From NCBI GenBank assembly GCA_030587605.1, contig JAUQYT010000317.1, positions 1 to 42,841 of the forward strand: a DNA stretch of 42,841 nucleotides, written 5' to 3'. The stretch's first letter is position 1. The number at the start of each line of letters is the position of its first letter. The position numbers were made by a program, and so were the translations under genes. Positions 8,666 through 16,540 of this stretch are shown here, in pieces. The notes below the pieces were generated by a model, which worked only from the letters and a program-made list of their open reading frames with translations, did no database searches and had not been told where the DNA came from. Source of the stretch: Candidatus Njordarchaeum guaymasense. GTDB lineage: Archaea; Asgardarchaeota; Njordarchaeia; Njordarchaeales; Njordarchaeaceae.

Positions 8666-9421
8666 TCAAATGATCTCGATGCCCGCATCAGTTATTGTGT
8701 ATCCCAGTACTGGTTGTTTTATTTCCGTATAACTCATCTTCTCGATTATCATTTCCCTCTTCAAGTTGGGTCTGACCCAGCGGGTCTTCATTCTGATCAC
8801 ATTGTCAACTTGCTGTCTCGCTACCTGAATAAAGTTCCCTTCAAGAGCACCCTCATGAGCGGTTATTAGGAGGACGTGATTGCCTTCCCTAACCACTTTT
8901 TGCCCTTCACGAAAGAGTCTGTGAACATCACGGACTGCTAGGATGGGAGATAGAGCCGTGATCGAATCAAAAACGGCATTATATCCTCTCAATTCTTCTC
9001 TCGAATCACCTAGCAGGTATTTCACCGTGTCTGGTATGACCCTGTCAATGGAGACTTCCTTACTGGGATCTATATCAGCATAATCGTGTATACCAATATG
9101 TTCCATGAGCCTCGTATACAGATCAACAATTATGAATTTCTTTTCATCCAAGTAGAACCCGACATCAAAGGATTTCAGTGATCCAAAGTGTCTTAGGAAG
9201 TGCTCCGTCGACTCGTCTGTGCAGATTGCCACAACCTTCCTTCCAGTCAGTAGTGATGAAACTACGAACTGTCTGCAAAAGCTTGTTGTCCCAGAGCCGA
9301 CAGGTCCAATTACTAGTGTGTCGGATGGTCTAAGAAGTCCTCCTCCGACTACTTCGTCCAGTTCGGTGATACCAGTACTCTCTCTGGGCTGAGCAGCACG
9401 ATTGCGTCCAAGAGCAGACAT
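8666..9421 (-). CDS. KaiC/RAD55-like RecA-superfamily protein with altered P-loop (copy C)
   Basis: At 251 residues it is the same length as copy A (6817-7572), with identical motif spacing: RESTGITELDEVVGGG, Walker A G39-PVGS-G44-T45-T46 with Thr for Lys, a TDES acidic pair, FDSITALSP as the Walker B strand, and LKREMIIEKMSYTEI near the end. The two copies look like a recent duplication, with copy B older. A Cys directly after the P-loop (SFC or TFC) is shared by all three. It is the first gene of the tandem; the 174-base upstream gap has no clear TATA box but contains a short palindrome GTATT-GA-AATAC at 9534-9545. Confidence 0.85.
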   Translation of the reverse strand: MSALGRNRAAQPRESTGITELDEVVGGGLLRPSDTLVIGPVGSGTTSFCRQFVVSSLLTGRKVVAICTDESTEHFLRHFGSLKSFDVGFYLDEKKFIIVDLYTRLMEHIGIHDYADIDPSKEVSIDRVIPDTVKYLLGDSREELRGYNAVFDSITALSPILAVRDVHRLFREGQKVVREGNHVLLITAHEGALEGNFIQVARQQVDNVIRMKTRWVRPNLKREMIIEKMSYTEIKQPVLGYTITDAGIEII

Positions 9422-9595
9422 CTACATTGATCCCTCACAATTACCTGCCACTGCATTGCATGATCGCCTGAAACCAATCATGAGTACAAGGTGGCTGGCT
9501 CAATTGAGTGAGACAATCGAGTTATCTGTTTTCGTATTGAAATACCTTTAGGTAGACCAGCATAGAAACATCTTCAGGGATTGATTGACGAGTAA

Positions 9596-10684
9596 CTAGT
9601 TATCCAATGTCTTGCCTATGCTCTTAATATAAGGCCGTCGAATTACTCCTTTCTCGGTTACGAAAGAGGTGATGTAGTCTGAAGGCGTGATATCAAATAC
9701 AAAATTCTTCGCTTTTGCAAGTAACGGCGAAACCCTAACGCGAGTGACTTCACCGTCCGGCAACAGGCCTGATGGAGAGTACAACACCTCGTTTTCGTCC
9801 CTTTGCTCTAACGGTATCTTCGCTCCACTTTCGAGGTTCAGATCAAAGGTGGATGTCGGAGCAGCAACGTAGAAGGGTATATCATTTTCCTTGGCTAAGA
9901 CCGCCAACTGATACGATCCGATCTTGTTTGCTGTATCGCCATTCCGTGCAATCCTATCTGCACCAACTATACACATGTCGATGTCTCCCCTCTGCATCAA
10001 TAAACCAGCACTCGTGTCTGCAATCACGTAGTGAGATATCTCCTCGTTGAGTAGCTCCCACGTAGTGAGTCTTGCCCCTTGGGCCCAAGGTCTGGTCTCC
10101 GTCACGTAGACCACGATTTTCTTTCCATCCTTGTGTGCTTGCCGGATGACTCCCAGCGCTGTTCCGTAGTCGATTGCTCCAAGACCGGTATTGCAGTGAG
10201 TCAAAACATGGCACTTCTCTGCGAGGAGTCTACTACCATTTTCTCCTATTCTTCTGCAGACTTCAATATCCTCGTCGGCGATTCTCTGAGCCTCAGCCAC
10301 GGACGACACAGTAGCACTTTCCAAGTTCTTCGCGTTGCTGATGGTCTTGAGAACCCGGCTGACCTTGCGACTTAGATCGACGCCCGTAGGTCTGGTGTTG
10401 ACTATTCTCTTTGCGCAGGAATTAGCAAGTGACCTGAGCTCCTCCAATGATCCGCCATTATAATTCAAGCATGTCTGAGCCACAGCGAAGGCTCCTGCAA
10501 CACTTATCGTCAGTGTCCCTCTGATTTTCATTCCTCTTATGGCTTCCACTATATCCTCGCAGGAGTTGGCTTCAAAGACTTTGAATGTGAATGGCAGCTT
10601 GCTCTGATCAATCATCTTGATGACTCTCCCATCGAGCCAAACGGTCCTATACTCTCTTGTGACCCCATCGACTTTGACCTTCAC
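9596..10684 (-). CDS. MtnA/eIF2B-family sugar 1-phosphate isomerase
   Basis: The 362-residue protein matches the 5-methylthioribose-1-phosphate isomerase family. The catalytic Cys lies in THCNTG, the catalytic Asp in GADRIARNGD, and TRPTGVDL and ETRPWAQGARLT are standard. It converts an aldose 1-phosphate to a ketose phosphate, in methionine salvage (MtnA) or, in related archaeal enzymes, ribose-1,5-bisphosphate to ribulose-1,5-bisphosphate. The loop that is usually RGAPAIG is RGTLTIS here, so the sugar substituent may differ from methylthioribose. The GTG start has a GGGG run upstream. It is upstream of the KaiC-like genes with a 174-base gap, so shared function is unproven. Confidence 0.85.
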   Translation of the reverse strand: MKVKVDGVTREYRTVWLDGRVIKMIDQSKLPFTFKVFEANSCEDIVEAIRGMKIRGTLTISVAGAFAVAQTCLNYNGGSLEELRSLANSCAKRIVNTRPTGVDLSRKVSRVLKTISNAKNLESATVSSVAEAQRIADEDIEVCRRIGENGSRLLAEKCHVLTHCNTGLGAIDYGTALGVIRQAHKDGKKIVVYVTETRPWAQGARLTTWELLNEEISHYVIADTSAGLLMQRGDIDMCIVGADRIARNGDTANKIGSYQLAVLAKENDIPFYVAAPTSTFDLNLESGAKIPLEQRDENEVLYSPSGLLPDGEVTRVRVSPLLAKAKNFVFDITPSDYITSFVTEKGVIRRPYIKSIGKTLDN

Positions 10685-10982
10685 GACTTCTCAACCCCCT
10701 AACAACGAGATTATTCGTCTTGGACTGTCAGACTTCTAATTCGAAAACCATAAATTGCCTACTATGCCATAGACAACTCCCGGAGAGTTAAGGATGGGGG
10801 ATTCTGTCAGATAGCAGATGAGATTGCCTTCCCCTAGTCTCGATTGTATATTACGAAGGTTCCAACTTGAGTAGAAATGAGAAACGTACGAAGAAAGAAG
10901 GAAGAACCCTTTCTTCCGCACTCATGGTTGCAGCAGCAATCATAAACTTGCTCCTTCTATTGTTCCCATACTAACTAAACTC

Positions 10983-10990
10983 ATATATGG
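10983..10990 (+). promoter_or_regulatory. Possible TATA box in the 10685-11041 gap
   Basis: CATATATG sits about 52-59 bases before the TTG at 11042, and transcription would start near 11013. The rest of the 357-base gap between the isomerase start and this gene shows no convincing gene; a 61-codon minus-strand frame at 10736-10921 has no relatives I recognise and no ribosome site. Confidence 0.3.
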
Positions 10991-11041
10991 AATCTTGAAC
11001 TTACTCCTACGTAGTGAAAGTCAAAAGAAGGGAGTCTGATC

Positions 11042-11485
11042 TTGCCTAAGAAAATAGTCTCAACAATCGATTACCTAAAGGAACTAGAAAAAAGATATCC
11101 AGGCTTGCGCTACGATGAAGGCATAGTCAAACCATGGTATTCCAAAGCGAAGAAAGTACTGTTTGATTGTGGAAAGACAGATGAGAAAGAAAAATGCCTG
11201 GAGAAAGCGCTCACAAGGCAAGATTGTGAGGAATTCACCATTGTCTCGGTTATCAAAGAAAGCGGCGAGGGCGGAAAGACCTTGTACTCCGTTGACGAAT
11301 CGAGATTCAAGAGAATGGGGCGAGAGAACCTTTCAGCTTTTATCGGCAGGTTCAACAAGGCTCTGAAGGAACCTTTCACACTGAGCATGCAGCTATTCAA
11401 TAGAGACCAAGTTGAGCTGATAGGCTTCAGCTACGTCTCCCCCGAAGAAAAAGCTCAACTACTAAGAGAATTGCAGAACCGATGA
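11042..11485 (+). CDS. Hypothetical protein, 147 residues
   Basis: I do not recognise this family. The product is soluble-looking, Lys/Glu-rich, with four Cys in the middle (residues about 43, 53, 62 and nearby), followed by a mixed alpha/beta stretch: ISEYTIV-like strands, YSVDESRFKRMG, then a long helix and a strand pair. The TTG start is supported by GGGAG at 11029-11034 and by a TATA-like box upstream. Codon use looks like that of neighbours. It stands alone, convergent with the winged-helix gene at 11511. Confidence 0.6.
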   Translation: MPKKIVSTIDYLKELEKRYPGLRYDEGIVKPWYSKAKKVLFDCGKTDEKEKCLEKALTRQDCEEFTIVSVIKESGEGGKTLYSVDESRFKRMGRENLSAFIGRFNKALKEPFTLSMQLFNRDQVELIGFSYVSPEEKAQLLRELQNR

Positions 11486-11510
11486 AAGCCATAGTCCCTG
11501 CTTTCGAGTG

Positions 11511-12908
11511 CTAGCGATCTTGGTTAATGTTCTTGGTCAAGTCAAATGAACCTTTTTCAAACTCCCAGTACTGCTTGTCGCTGTTCCAGTAATTGGCGAA
11601 ACTCGTTGGGCCCCTGCTGCCAATGTTCTCGAGACGACTCGCTACAATTAGGTCATCAGCTCTGTTCTGCAAGCTACTCTGCACCAAGTAGGATATGGCT
11701 GGTGCTGTTTCAGCAGCTGTTCTTACCATGAAGACAACTCCCTTGTCCGTTCTACTCGCTGTGCACTCTGGAAACTGAGGAAACGCGTAGTACAGGGTTT
11801 CAAGAAGTTCGTGATCACACTCGACGGCGAACGTCGAGGCTACGTTCAACCCTAACCCTGAGAAGTTGAAGTACGGGATGAAGACCCCTGCCCTCCTCAG
11901 TGAAGTCACCCTCTTCGACAAAGTGACCCAGGAAAGGTTATAGCCGTATTGGTGAAGGATACTTCCAATTTCAGAGTTCTTCACGCGCGCATTCCCGAAC
12001 TTCAGACAAGCGATCAGAAAATCAACTTTGTCGAACTTGATAGGTTTCTCACCGTACTCAAACTCTTTTAAACGAGGTAAGACACCCTTACCGCGCTCGG
12101 CAAATTTGAGGGAGCCTACTCCTATGACATCCTCACTATAAATCCATTTTTCCCCGTCAAACATCGAAAGATTACAGGATCTGCCAATCGACTTTACTTC
12201 ATAGAACCTATGGTCATTGAACACTTGCTCACCAAGCTCATTCAGGCTGTCTCTAAACTCCCTCAGTATTCTGTTCTGATCGGGAACGAGAAAAGACGCC
12301 CACATCCAGTCACCGAAAGTGTCCCTGTTAATAGTTTGAGTGAACGGCCTAGACAACATGGAGCTGCGGAACTCATCATTGGGCTTAAAGAAGATCATGA
12401 AATGCTTCAATTTTAGCAACGGATAGTTCAGCGCAGATATGAAACGGAATTGGATCTTATCGGCAAGCCTGCGAAAAGCCTCCAGAACCGTGCTTGTTGA
12501 GACTCCAAGCTTGTTGGCAATCCAGGTGAAAGGCCTGTCGGGATTCTCAACAAACTCAACAAGATACTTTCTATGAGAAGGATCGAATTTCTCAGTTGAG
12601 AACAGCCCCCATGTGAGTACTCTCATGATCTCCTGAGGGTTGTTAACATTGTACTTCTTCAGGAACTTCAGTCTTACGAGTATTGAATCCCTCCGCTCCA
12701 TGGGAGTCAGGTACGGGTCGAACGGGGTGCCTGGTAAGTTGCCCATTAACTGATGGACTTGTGCGTTCGAAAGCAACCCGTCGCACTTAGCAAAGAATAA
12801 GCATAGCAACCAGTAAAGCTTCTGCACTTCCACGTCATTACAATCGACGAACAGGTCGCGATACCTGCGCATCAGTTCCTCTTGATAGGTATCCAAATCA
12901 GGAGTCAC
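11511..12908 (-). CDS. Large putative DNA-binding protein with two winged-helix-like regions
   Basis: The 465-residue protein has a helical N-terminus (1-120), then a helix-turn-helix candidate WIANKLGVSTSTVLEAFRRL (about 127-150), then a mixed region (160-280), and a second candidate around NSEIGSILHQ to SKRVTSLRRAGVFIPY (about 300-345), where the last part resembles an Lrp/AsnC-type recognition helix and strand. The last 100 residues form strand/helix repeats that could be a ligand-sensing domain. I do not know a named family. It may be a transcription regulator. It is divergent from the gene at 13240, with a shared TATA-like element between them. Confidence 0.6.
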   Translation of the reverse strand: MTPDLDTYQEELMRRYRDLFVDCNDVEVQKLYWLLCLFFAKCDGLLSNAQVHQLMGNLPGTPFDPYLTPMERRDSILVRLKFLKKYNVNNPQEIMRVLTWGLFSTEKFDPSHRKYLVEFVENPDRPFTWIANKLGVSTSTVLEAFRRLADKIQFRFISALNYPLLKLKHFMIFFKPNDEFRSSMLSRPFTQTINRDTFGDWMWASFLVPDQNRILREFRDSLNELGEQVFNDHRFYEVKSIGRSCNLSMFDGEKWIYSEDVIGVGSLKFAERGKGVLPRLKEFEYGEKPIKFDKVDFLIACLKFGNARVKNSEIGSILHQYGYNLSWVTLSKRVTSLRRAGVFIPYFNFSGLGLNVASTFAVECDHELLETLYYAFPQFPECTASRTDKGVVFMVRTAAETAPAISYLVQSSLQNRADDLIVASRLENIGSRGPTSFANYWNSDKQYWEFEKGSFDLTKNINQDR

Positions 12909-12964
12909 CGGTTATTGGCAGATCGAGATGCCACACAACGAGTAAACATTAGCCTCTTACCTTG

Positions 12965-12973
12965 TATATAAAA
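12965..12973. promoter_or_regulatory. TATA-like element in the 12909-13239 gap
   Basis: TATATAAAA reads as a TATA box on either strand. On the minus strand it would start transcripts near 12941, about 33 bases before the 12908 start. On the plus strand it would start near 12996, eight bases before a 19-codon frame at 13004-13063 (ATG to TAG) that is too weak to call as a gene. The rest of the 330-base gap shows no other gene. Confidence 0.4.
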
Positions 12974-13239
12974 TTAGGTGTGGTGGGCGAGATTCCGAAA
13001 AAGATGTCTCAGGAACACGAGAGAGTAGCGACTCCGAAAACTTGGTTTGCCCAAAGAGGCTAGAAAATGACGCTGACGGCCTATTTTGGAGAATATTAGT
13101 CCGCGATTGCCCAGAAAAGGCAAGAATGATCCCTTTCTTACCTATTTTCGCACATCTAAAGAGATGTCGAAGGAAACACTAGATATGAGTTGAAAAACAA
13201 ATCTGGAGGAGATGAGCTAAAGATGGAGCCAACTGGTGG

Positions 13240-13587
13240 ATGGCCATGGTAGTACGCACACTGAAACCCCCATCAAAACTAGGAGCCACTTTCGTCGAGG
13301 ATAATGGTGACGTTATGACAGTCAAGGGTGGCAAGACGAGTGACTCCCACTTTATTTCGCCTGAGACCGATGCTGAGAGGTTTAGGATTGTTGGGGCTTT
13401 GGGTGAGATGCTATTGGAAGAGGCAAGAAGGAGTTTCAGGGTGGACTCACTTTTCGTGATAGCAAAGAATAAAGATTTCAGGATCGTCATGTTCCCGAGA
13501 AACGGCGGGTTCGCTGTGTGGAAAACTAATCTCCAAATAGACGAGATTCTTCGTGAGTTCCATCGAAGCCAGGATGATCGAGGATAG
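13240..13587 (+). CDS. Small hypothetical protein, possibly roadblock/LC7-like
   Basis: About 115 residues with strand-helix-strand order: GATFVEDNGDVMTVKGG (two strands), a long helix FRIVGALGEMLLEEARRS, strands SLFVIAKNKDFRIVMFP and FAVWKTN, and a final helix. This order fits the roadblock/longin-type fold used with small GTPases and in signalling, but sequence similarity is too thin to be sure. The start could be the ATG at 13240 or the ATG at 13246; a GGTGGA lies shortly upstream, and GGAGGAG at 13203 is further away. Confidence 0.5.
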   Translation: MAMVVRTLKPPSKLGATFVEDNGDVMTVKGGKTSDSHFISPETDAERFRIVGALGEMLLEEARRSFRVDSLFVIAKNKDFRIVMFPRNGGFAVWKTNLQIDEILREFHRSQDDRG

Positions 13588-13644
13588 CTAGCTCGTGACG
13601 TACGGGATACTTGTTGTTGGAGGCAGCAGAGAAGGGGCGAAAAG

Positions 13645-13694
13645 TCGGGGGTGACCTCGAAATTTCGGGGTTGACTGTTTTTCCGGGGGTTGGC
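13645..13694. repeat. Three imperfect CGGGG direct repeats
   Basis: CGGGGGTGAC, CGGGGTTGAC and CGGGGGTTGG begin at 13646, 13666 and 13684, so they recur about every 18-20 bases, near two helical turns. They lie in the 396-base gap between 13587 and 13984, which otherwise shows no gene. This could be a protein-binding array or chance in a GC-rich patch. Confidence 0.3.
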
Positions 13695-13839
13695 TGAGAA
13701 AAGAATCGGGTGGCTCCGAATACTCCGCTAAACCTTCCTGCTGCCACAAACACTATCCCATACTTCCTTCTCTACCGCAGAAAACGTATGGATTCTGATG
13801 ACCGCTCAGATTTTGGAATCCTCCCTATTTTTCCAAGAT

Positions 13840-13863
13840 TCGGCGGAAGAGCCGAGTGTTTTT
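13840..13863 (+). terminator. Hairpin with T-run in the gap after 13587
   Basis: TCGGC-GGAAGA-GCCGA forms a five-pair stem and is followed by GTGTTTTT. It could end a transcript from the gene at 13240-13587, although it is over 250 bases downstream. A short stem makes this only suggestive. Confidence 0.3.
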
Positions 13864-13983
13864 GAGGACGAATCTCCATACATGAACCGAGAATCGCCTT
13901 AGAAATCTTAAAGTAAATGTGGCTTTTGGTCTAGTTGCTATTGGCAATCATGTTTCTTGCTGAGTCGGAGGTGTCTTCTGTTC

Positions 13984-14541
13984 ATGTTATTCGAGTTTGA
14001 CGGTAAGAGACCTAGAGTTGGTTCTGGTTGTTATATTGCTACCTCGGCTGAGGTCATTGGGGATGTTGTTATCGGAGATGGGAGTTACATTGGGCCTGGC
14101 GCGAAGATTCTAGGTGACTTTGGAAAAGTGAGGATTGGTTCGGGAACAGCCATCGAAGAGAATGTTGTTGTTCACGCGAGACCCAACAAGGAGTGCGTTA
14201 TTGGGAATAGCGTTACTGTGGGGCACAGCTCCGTTCTTCATGACTGTGTAGTGAAGGATTACGCTGTCATTGGGATGGGTTCAGTGGTATCTGATTTCTC
14301 TACTGTGGGAGAGTGGGCTGCTGTGGGAGAGGGTGCCATAGTGGTTTCGGGAACCAGTATCCCTCCTCGCAAAGTTGCTGTGGGTATCCCAGCGAAGCCA
14401 GTGAAAGACATCTCAGAAGAGTGGAAGGAGCTCTGGACTTTATACAAAGCTGGTTTACCAGAGATAGCTAGGAAGTTTAGCTCGACGCTCAAAGAAGTCA
14501 AGCCGGATAAGTCTCGGAGCGCGAGGTGGAGAGGAAAATAG
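13984..14541 (+). CDS. Gamma-carbonic-anhydrase-like left-handed beta-helix protein
   Basis: About 185 residues. Hexapeptide repeats (VIGDVVIGDGSYIGPGAKI and onward) form a left-handed beta helix, followed by a C-terminal helix. His64, His81 and His86 in VVVHARPN and VGHSSVLHD match the three zinc ligands of gamma carbonic anhydrases, so CO2 hydration or a related metal-dependent role is possible; many relatives (PaaY/YrdA type) lack proven activity. The ATG at 13984 was chosen because GGAGGTG lies about ten bases before it; an upstream TTG at 13957 has no ribosome site. It is followed by a methyltransferase after three bases, so the two are surely co-transcribed. Confidence 0.85.
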   Translation: MLFEFDGKRPRVGSGCYIATSAEVIGDVVIGDGSYIGPGAKILGDFGKVRIGSGTAIEENVVVHARPNKECVIGNSVTVGHSSVLHDCVVKDYAVIGMGSVVSDFSTVGEWAAVGEGAIVVSGTSIPPRKVAVGIPAKPVKDISEEWKELWTLYKAGLPEIARKFSSTLKEVKPDKSRSARWRGK

Positions 14542-14544
14542 GAG

Positions 14545-15183
14545 ATGGGTCAAGAGTACTACTCATACATGAGAAAGCTGTTTCGCGCGTGGGCTCCCTT
14601 TTACGGTTTTATGGAGGTATTCATTCCGGGGCTAAGGGACAGAGTTGTTGATTTTGCCAATGCGAGGAGTGGTTCAAGAGTACTGGACGTTGGAACTGGA
14701 ACTGGAAAATTGGCGCTAGCATTCGCAAAAAGAGGCTATTACGTTGTCGGAGTTGACTTGTCAGAGGATATGCTGAGAGTGGCAAAAAGGAATAATAGGT
14801 ACAAGAATGCAAGATTTGAATTCGCCGATGCTACAAAGTTGCCTTTTGATGACAGCTACTTTGATGTTTCTTGTACATCCTTTGTCCTACACGATATGCC
14901 CCCTCCCATTAGAGAAAAAGCTCTGAAAGAAATGGTAAGGGTGACTAGACCAAAAGGAGTCATGGTAATTGTTGACTATGCCTTACCAAGAAACCAGTTT
15001 CTCAATCAAGCAGTTTATCATTTCACTAGATTCTATGAGAGCAAGTATTATCCGGAATTTGCCAAGAAGTCTGAACTTAATTCGGTCCTGAGGAAACTAG
15101 GAATCAAGATAAAGGAAGAGGTCCGAGTGCTATTTGGAGCCGGAAGATTCCTGAAAGCGATAAATCTAAAAGACAACCCTTAG
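14545..15183 (+). CDS. Class I SAM-dependent methyltransferase (UbiE-like)
   Basis: A 212-residue protein with a Rossmann methyltransferase fold: motif I VLDVGTGTGKLA (about 46-57), an acidic loop GVDLSEDM after strand 2, FADATKLPFDDSYFDV as motif II/post-I, and MVRVTRPKGVMVIVDY as motif III. The best match is to UbiE/MenG-type enzymes that methylate small molecules or lipid quinones; the substrate is unknown. It begins three bases after the gamma-carbonic-anhydrase-like gene, in one operon. Confidence 0.82.
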   Translation: MGQEYYSYMRKLFRAWAPFYGFMEVFIPGLRDRVVDFANARSGSRVLDVGTGTGKLALAFAKRGYYVVGVDLSEDMLRVAKRNNRYKNARFEFADATKLPFDDSYFDVSCTSFVLHDMPPPIREKALKEMVRVTRPKGVMVIVDYALPRNQFLNQAVYHFTRFYESKYYPEFAKKSELNSVLRKLGIKIKEEVRVLFGAGRFLKAINLKDNP

Positions 15184-15229
15184 CATACAGGAAGAACATG
15201 CGCTTATTTTCACGGAGGGGTTCAAGATA

Positions 15230-15496
15230 ATGGCCAAATTTGACCCGGAAGATGAGAACAATATGTTCGTTGTTTTGGACGCCTTTGGCTTGCCCCTCTA
15301 CAAGATTGAGGATGAATTGTACCAACGCTATGTCTTGACCTGTGACCACAGACGAGTCAAATCGATGACTAAGGACGAACTCATCTCTTTTCTCAAACGT
15401 ATGGAGTCCCAAGGATTCTTCTCGTCCTTCAACAAAGAAGGGAAGACCTTCTGGAAACGACTGATCAGCTTCAAGGATCTAGAGAAAGAAGAATAG
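15230..15496 (+). CDS. Small hypothetical protein, 88 residues
   Basis: No family recognised. It is acidic and basic in alternation, with a possible winged-helix-like middle (DELISFLKRMESQGFF). It lies 46 bases after the methyltransferase and 12 bases before the MazG-like gene, on the same strand, so it belongs to that operon. GGAGGG at about 15215-15220 supports the ATG start. Confidence 0.6.
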   Translation: MAKFDPEDENNMFVVLDAFGLPLYKIEDELYQRYVLTCDHRRVKSMTKDELISFLKRMESQGFFSSFNKEGKTFWKRLISFKDLEKEE

Positions 15497-15508
15497 TCAG
15501 CTCAATAT

Positions 15509-15841
15509 ATGAGCACTCCGAAAGAAAGGAGAGTTGTTGAGCACTTGACCTCGATAAAAGAATTTCAACAGTTGATGAAGACGCTGTATGGCGAGAGAGA
15601 TGTTGCTAGAGGTCCTCAGAAAACGATGCTCTGGCTCGTTTCCGAGGTTGGAGAACTCGCCGAAGCAATGGTTAAGGAGAATTCTCTCGAATCAGTCAGA
15701 AGTGAAATCGCTGACGTTCTAGCTTGGCTCTGCAGCGTCTGCAACGTGCTTGAAGTTGACCTAGAGAGGTCTGCTACGTCGAAGTACTGCAACAAGTGCC
15801 CTAGATGTAAGAGTTCTCCATGTAAATGCGCAGTCAGGTAG
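15509..15841 (+). CDS. MazG-like nucleotide pyrophosphohydrolase with Cys-rich tail
   Basis: The 110-residue protein has the MazG helical core: SEVGELAEAM (Glu46, Glu49, Glu52) and SEIADVLAW (Glu66, Asp69) give the Mg2+-binding E-x-x-E and E-x-x-D pairs. This fold hydrolyses nucleoside triphosphates to monophosphates, often as a housecleaning enzyme. The C-terminal 20 residues contain YCNKCPRCKSSPCKC, which could bind zinc and is unusual for such a short MazG. The last 16 bases overlap a long plus-strand frame that is only a shadow of the next minus-strand gene. Confidence 0.8.
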   Translation: MSTPKERRVVEHLTSIKEFQQLMKTLYGERDVARGPQKTMLWLVSEVGELAEAMVKENSLESVRSEIADVLAWLCSVCNVLEVDLERSATSKYCNKCPRCKSSPCKCAVR

Positions 15842-15932
15842 ACGTCCCCCGTGTCCCACCGCCTGAAAGTCGCACCTCTTGGATTGCTGGAACCAACAGA
15901 GGTGTATATGACGTCTTATGTTGCCGGCGTTA

Positions 15933-16367
15933 CTACTCCTTTTCGCCCGAGGAGGCTTCTGTCTGCGATTTCACAAGCGCCGTGAACTTATCTATCAGAT
16001 CCGTTGACATCTCTATGTTCTTCAGGAGCGCAGTTTCACGTTCCAGGCTTTTCGTTTCGAAGGCACGCATCATCATGTTCATTAGCGCGGTGTTCGACTT
16101 GATATCTTCACTGAGTTCCCTAGTGTTTCTGACCACTGCGTTAACGAGTTCGTTTAATCCCTTAACCTTGGTATCTAGCCCATTAACCGTGGAGGTCATG
16201 TCCTTGATCGTCTTGTTAAGCTTCTCTACGTCTTCAAATGAATGGCTGAGCTGCTCCAATCTATCCCTTACTTCTTTGAGGTGGAGAACGATCATCTCAG
16301 CAGCGCTTTTCCCCTTACTTTCCTCGGTTCTATCAGAATGTTCTTCTGCCAAGGGTAACACGCTCAC
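15933..16367 (-). CDS. Coiled-coil protein, 144 residues
   Basis: Mostly helical with heptad-like spacing of Leu, Ile and Val over residues 25-135 (for example VEKLNKTIKDMTSTVNGLDTK). It has no membrane segment or signal peptide. It may be an oligomerising scaffold or a chemoreceptor-like cytoplasmic coil; I do not know a named family. The start is GTG at 16367. It is divergent from the gene at 16541, and the shared region contains a palindrome and TATA-like sites. Confidence 0.55.
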   Translation of the reverse strand: MSVLPLAEEHSDRTEESKGKSAAEMIVLHLKEVRDRLEQLSHSFEDVEKLNKTIKDMTSTVNGLDTKVKGLNELVNAVVRNTRELSEDIKSNTALMNMMMRAFETKSLERETALLKNIEMSTDLIDKFTALVKSQTEASSGEKE

Positions 16368-16425
16368 ACAAACAAGAATAGCATTGATGCCACGTTGCAG
16401 TATTCTCAGTAGCTAGTCTGGTAGC

Positions 16426-16467
16426 CACGTTTATTTATCAGTTGCTGATTCTTGTTATCTAAACGTG
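16426..16467. promoter_or_regulatory. Nested palindrome in divergent promoter region
   Basis: Perfect 8-base arms CACGTTTA (16426-16433) and TAAACGTG (16460-16467) are separated by 26 bases. Inside is a second perfect palindrome ATCAG-TTG-CTGAT (16437-16449). The minus-strand TATA-like TGATAAATAA abuts the left arm and would serve the coiled-coil gene starting at 16367. This looks like an operator for a dimeric or tetrameric regulator. Confidence 0.45.
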
Positions 16468-16540
16468 ACCGGCATTGCGAAGATAATAGGATAAACCCAC
16501 CTGTAATAAATCTCTTGATGGTTGGAGGGCTAAAGGGGAC

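Noticed and set aside
10736..10921. Minus-strand 61-codon frame in an intergenic gap
   Set aside because: No ribosome site, no recognisable family, and AT-rich composition like the surrounding promoter region.
13222..13251. Nine-codon frame with two Trp codons just before the 13240 gene
   Set aside because: It could look like a leader peptide, but attenuation of that kind is not established in archaea and the frame is too short to assess.
15826..16416. Plus-strand 196-codon frame overlapping the end of the MazG-like gene
   Set aside because: It is the reverse image of the minus-strand coiled-coil gene (15933-16367), has Ser/Leu-rich composition typical of a shadow frame, and no ribosome site.
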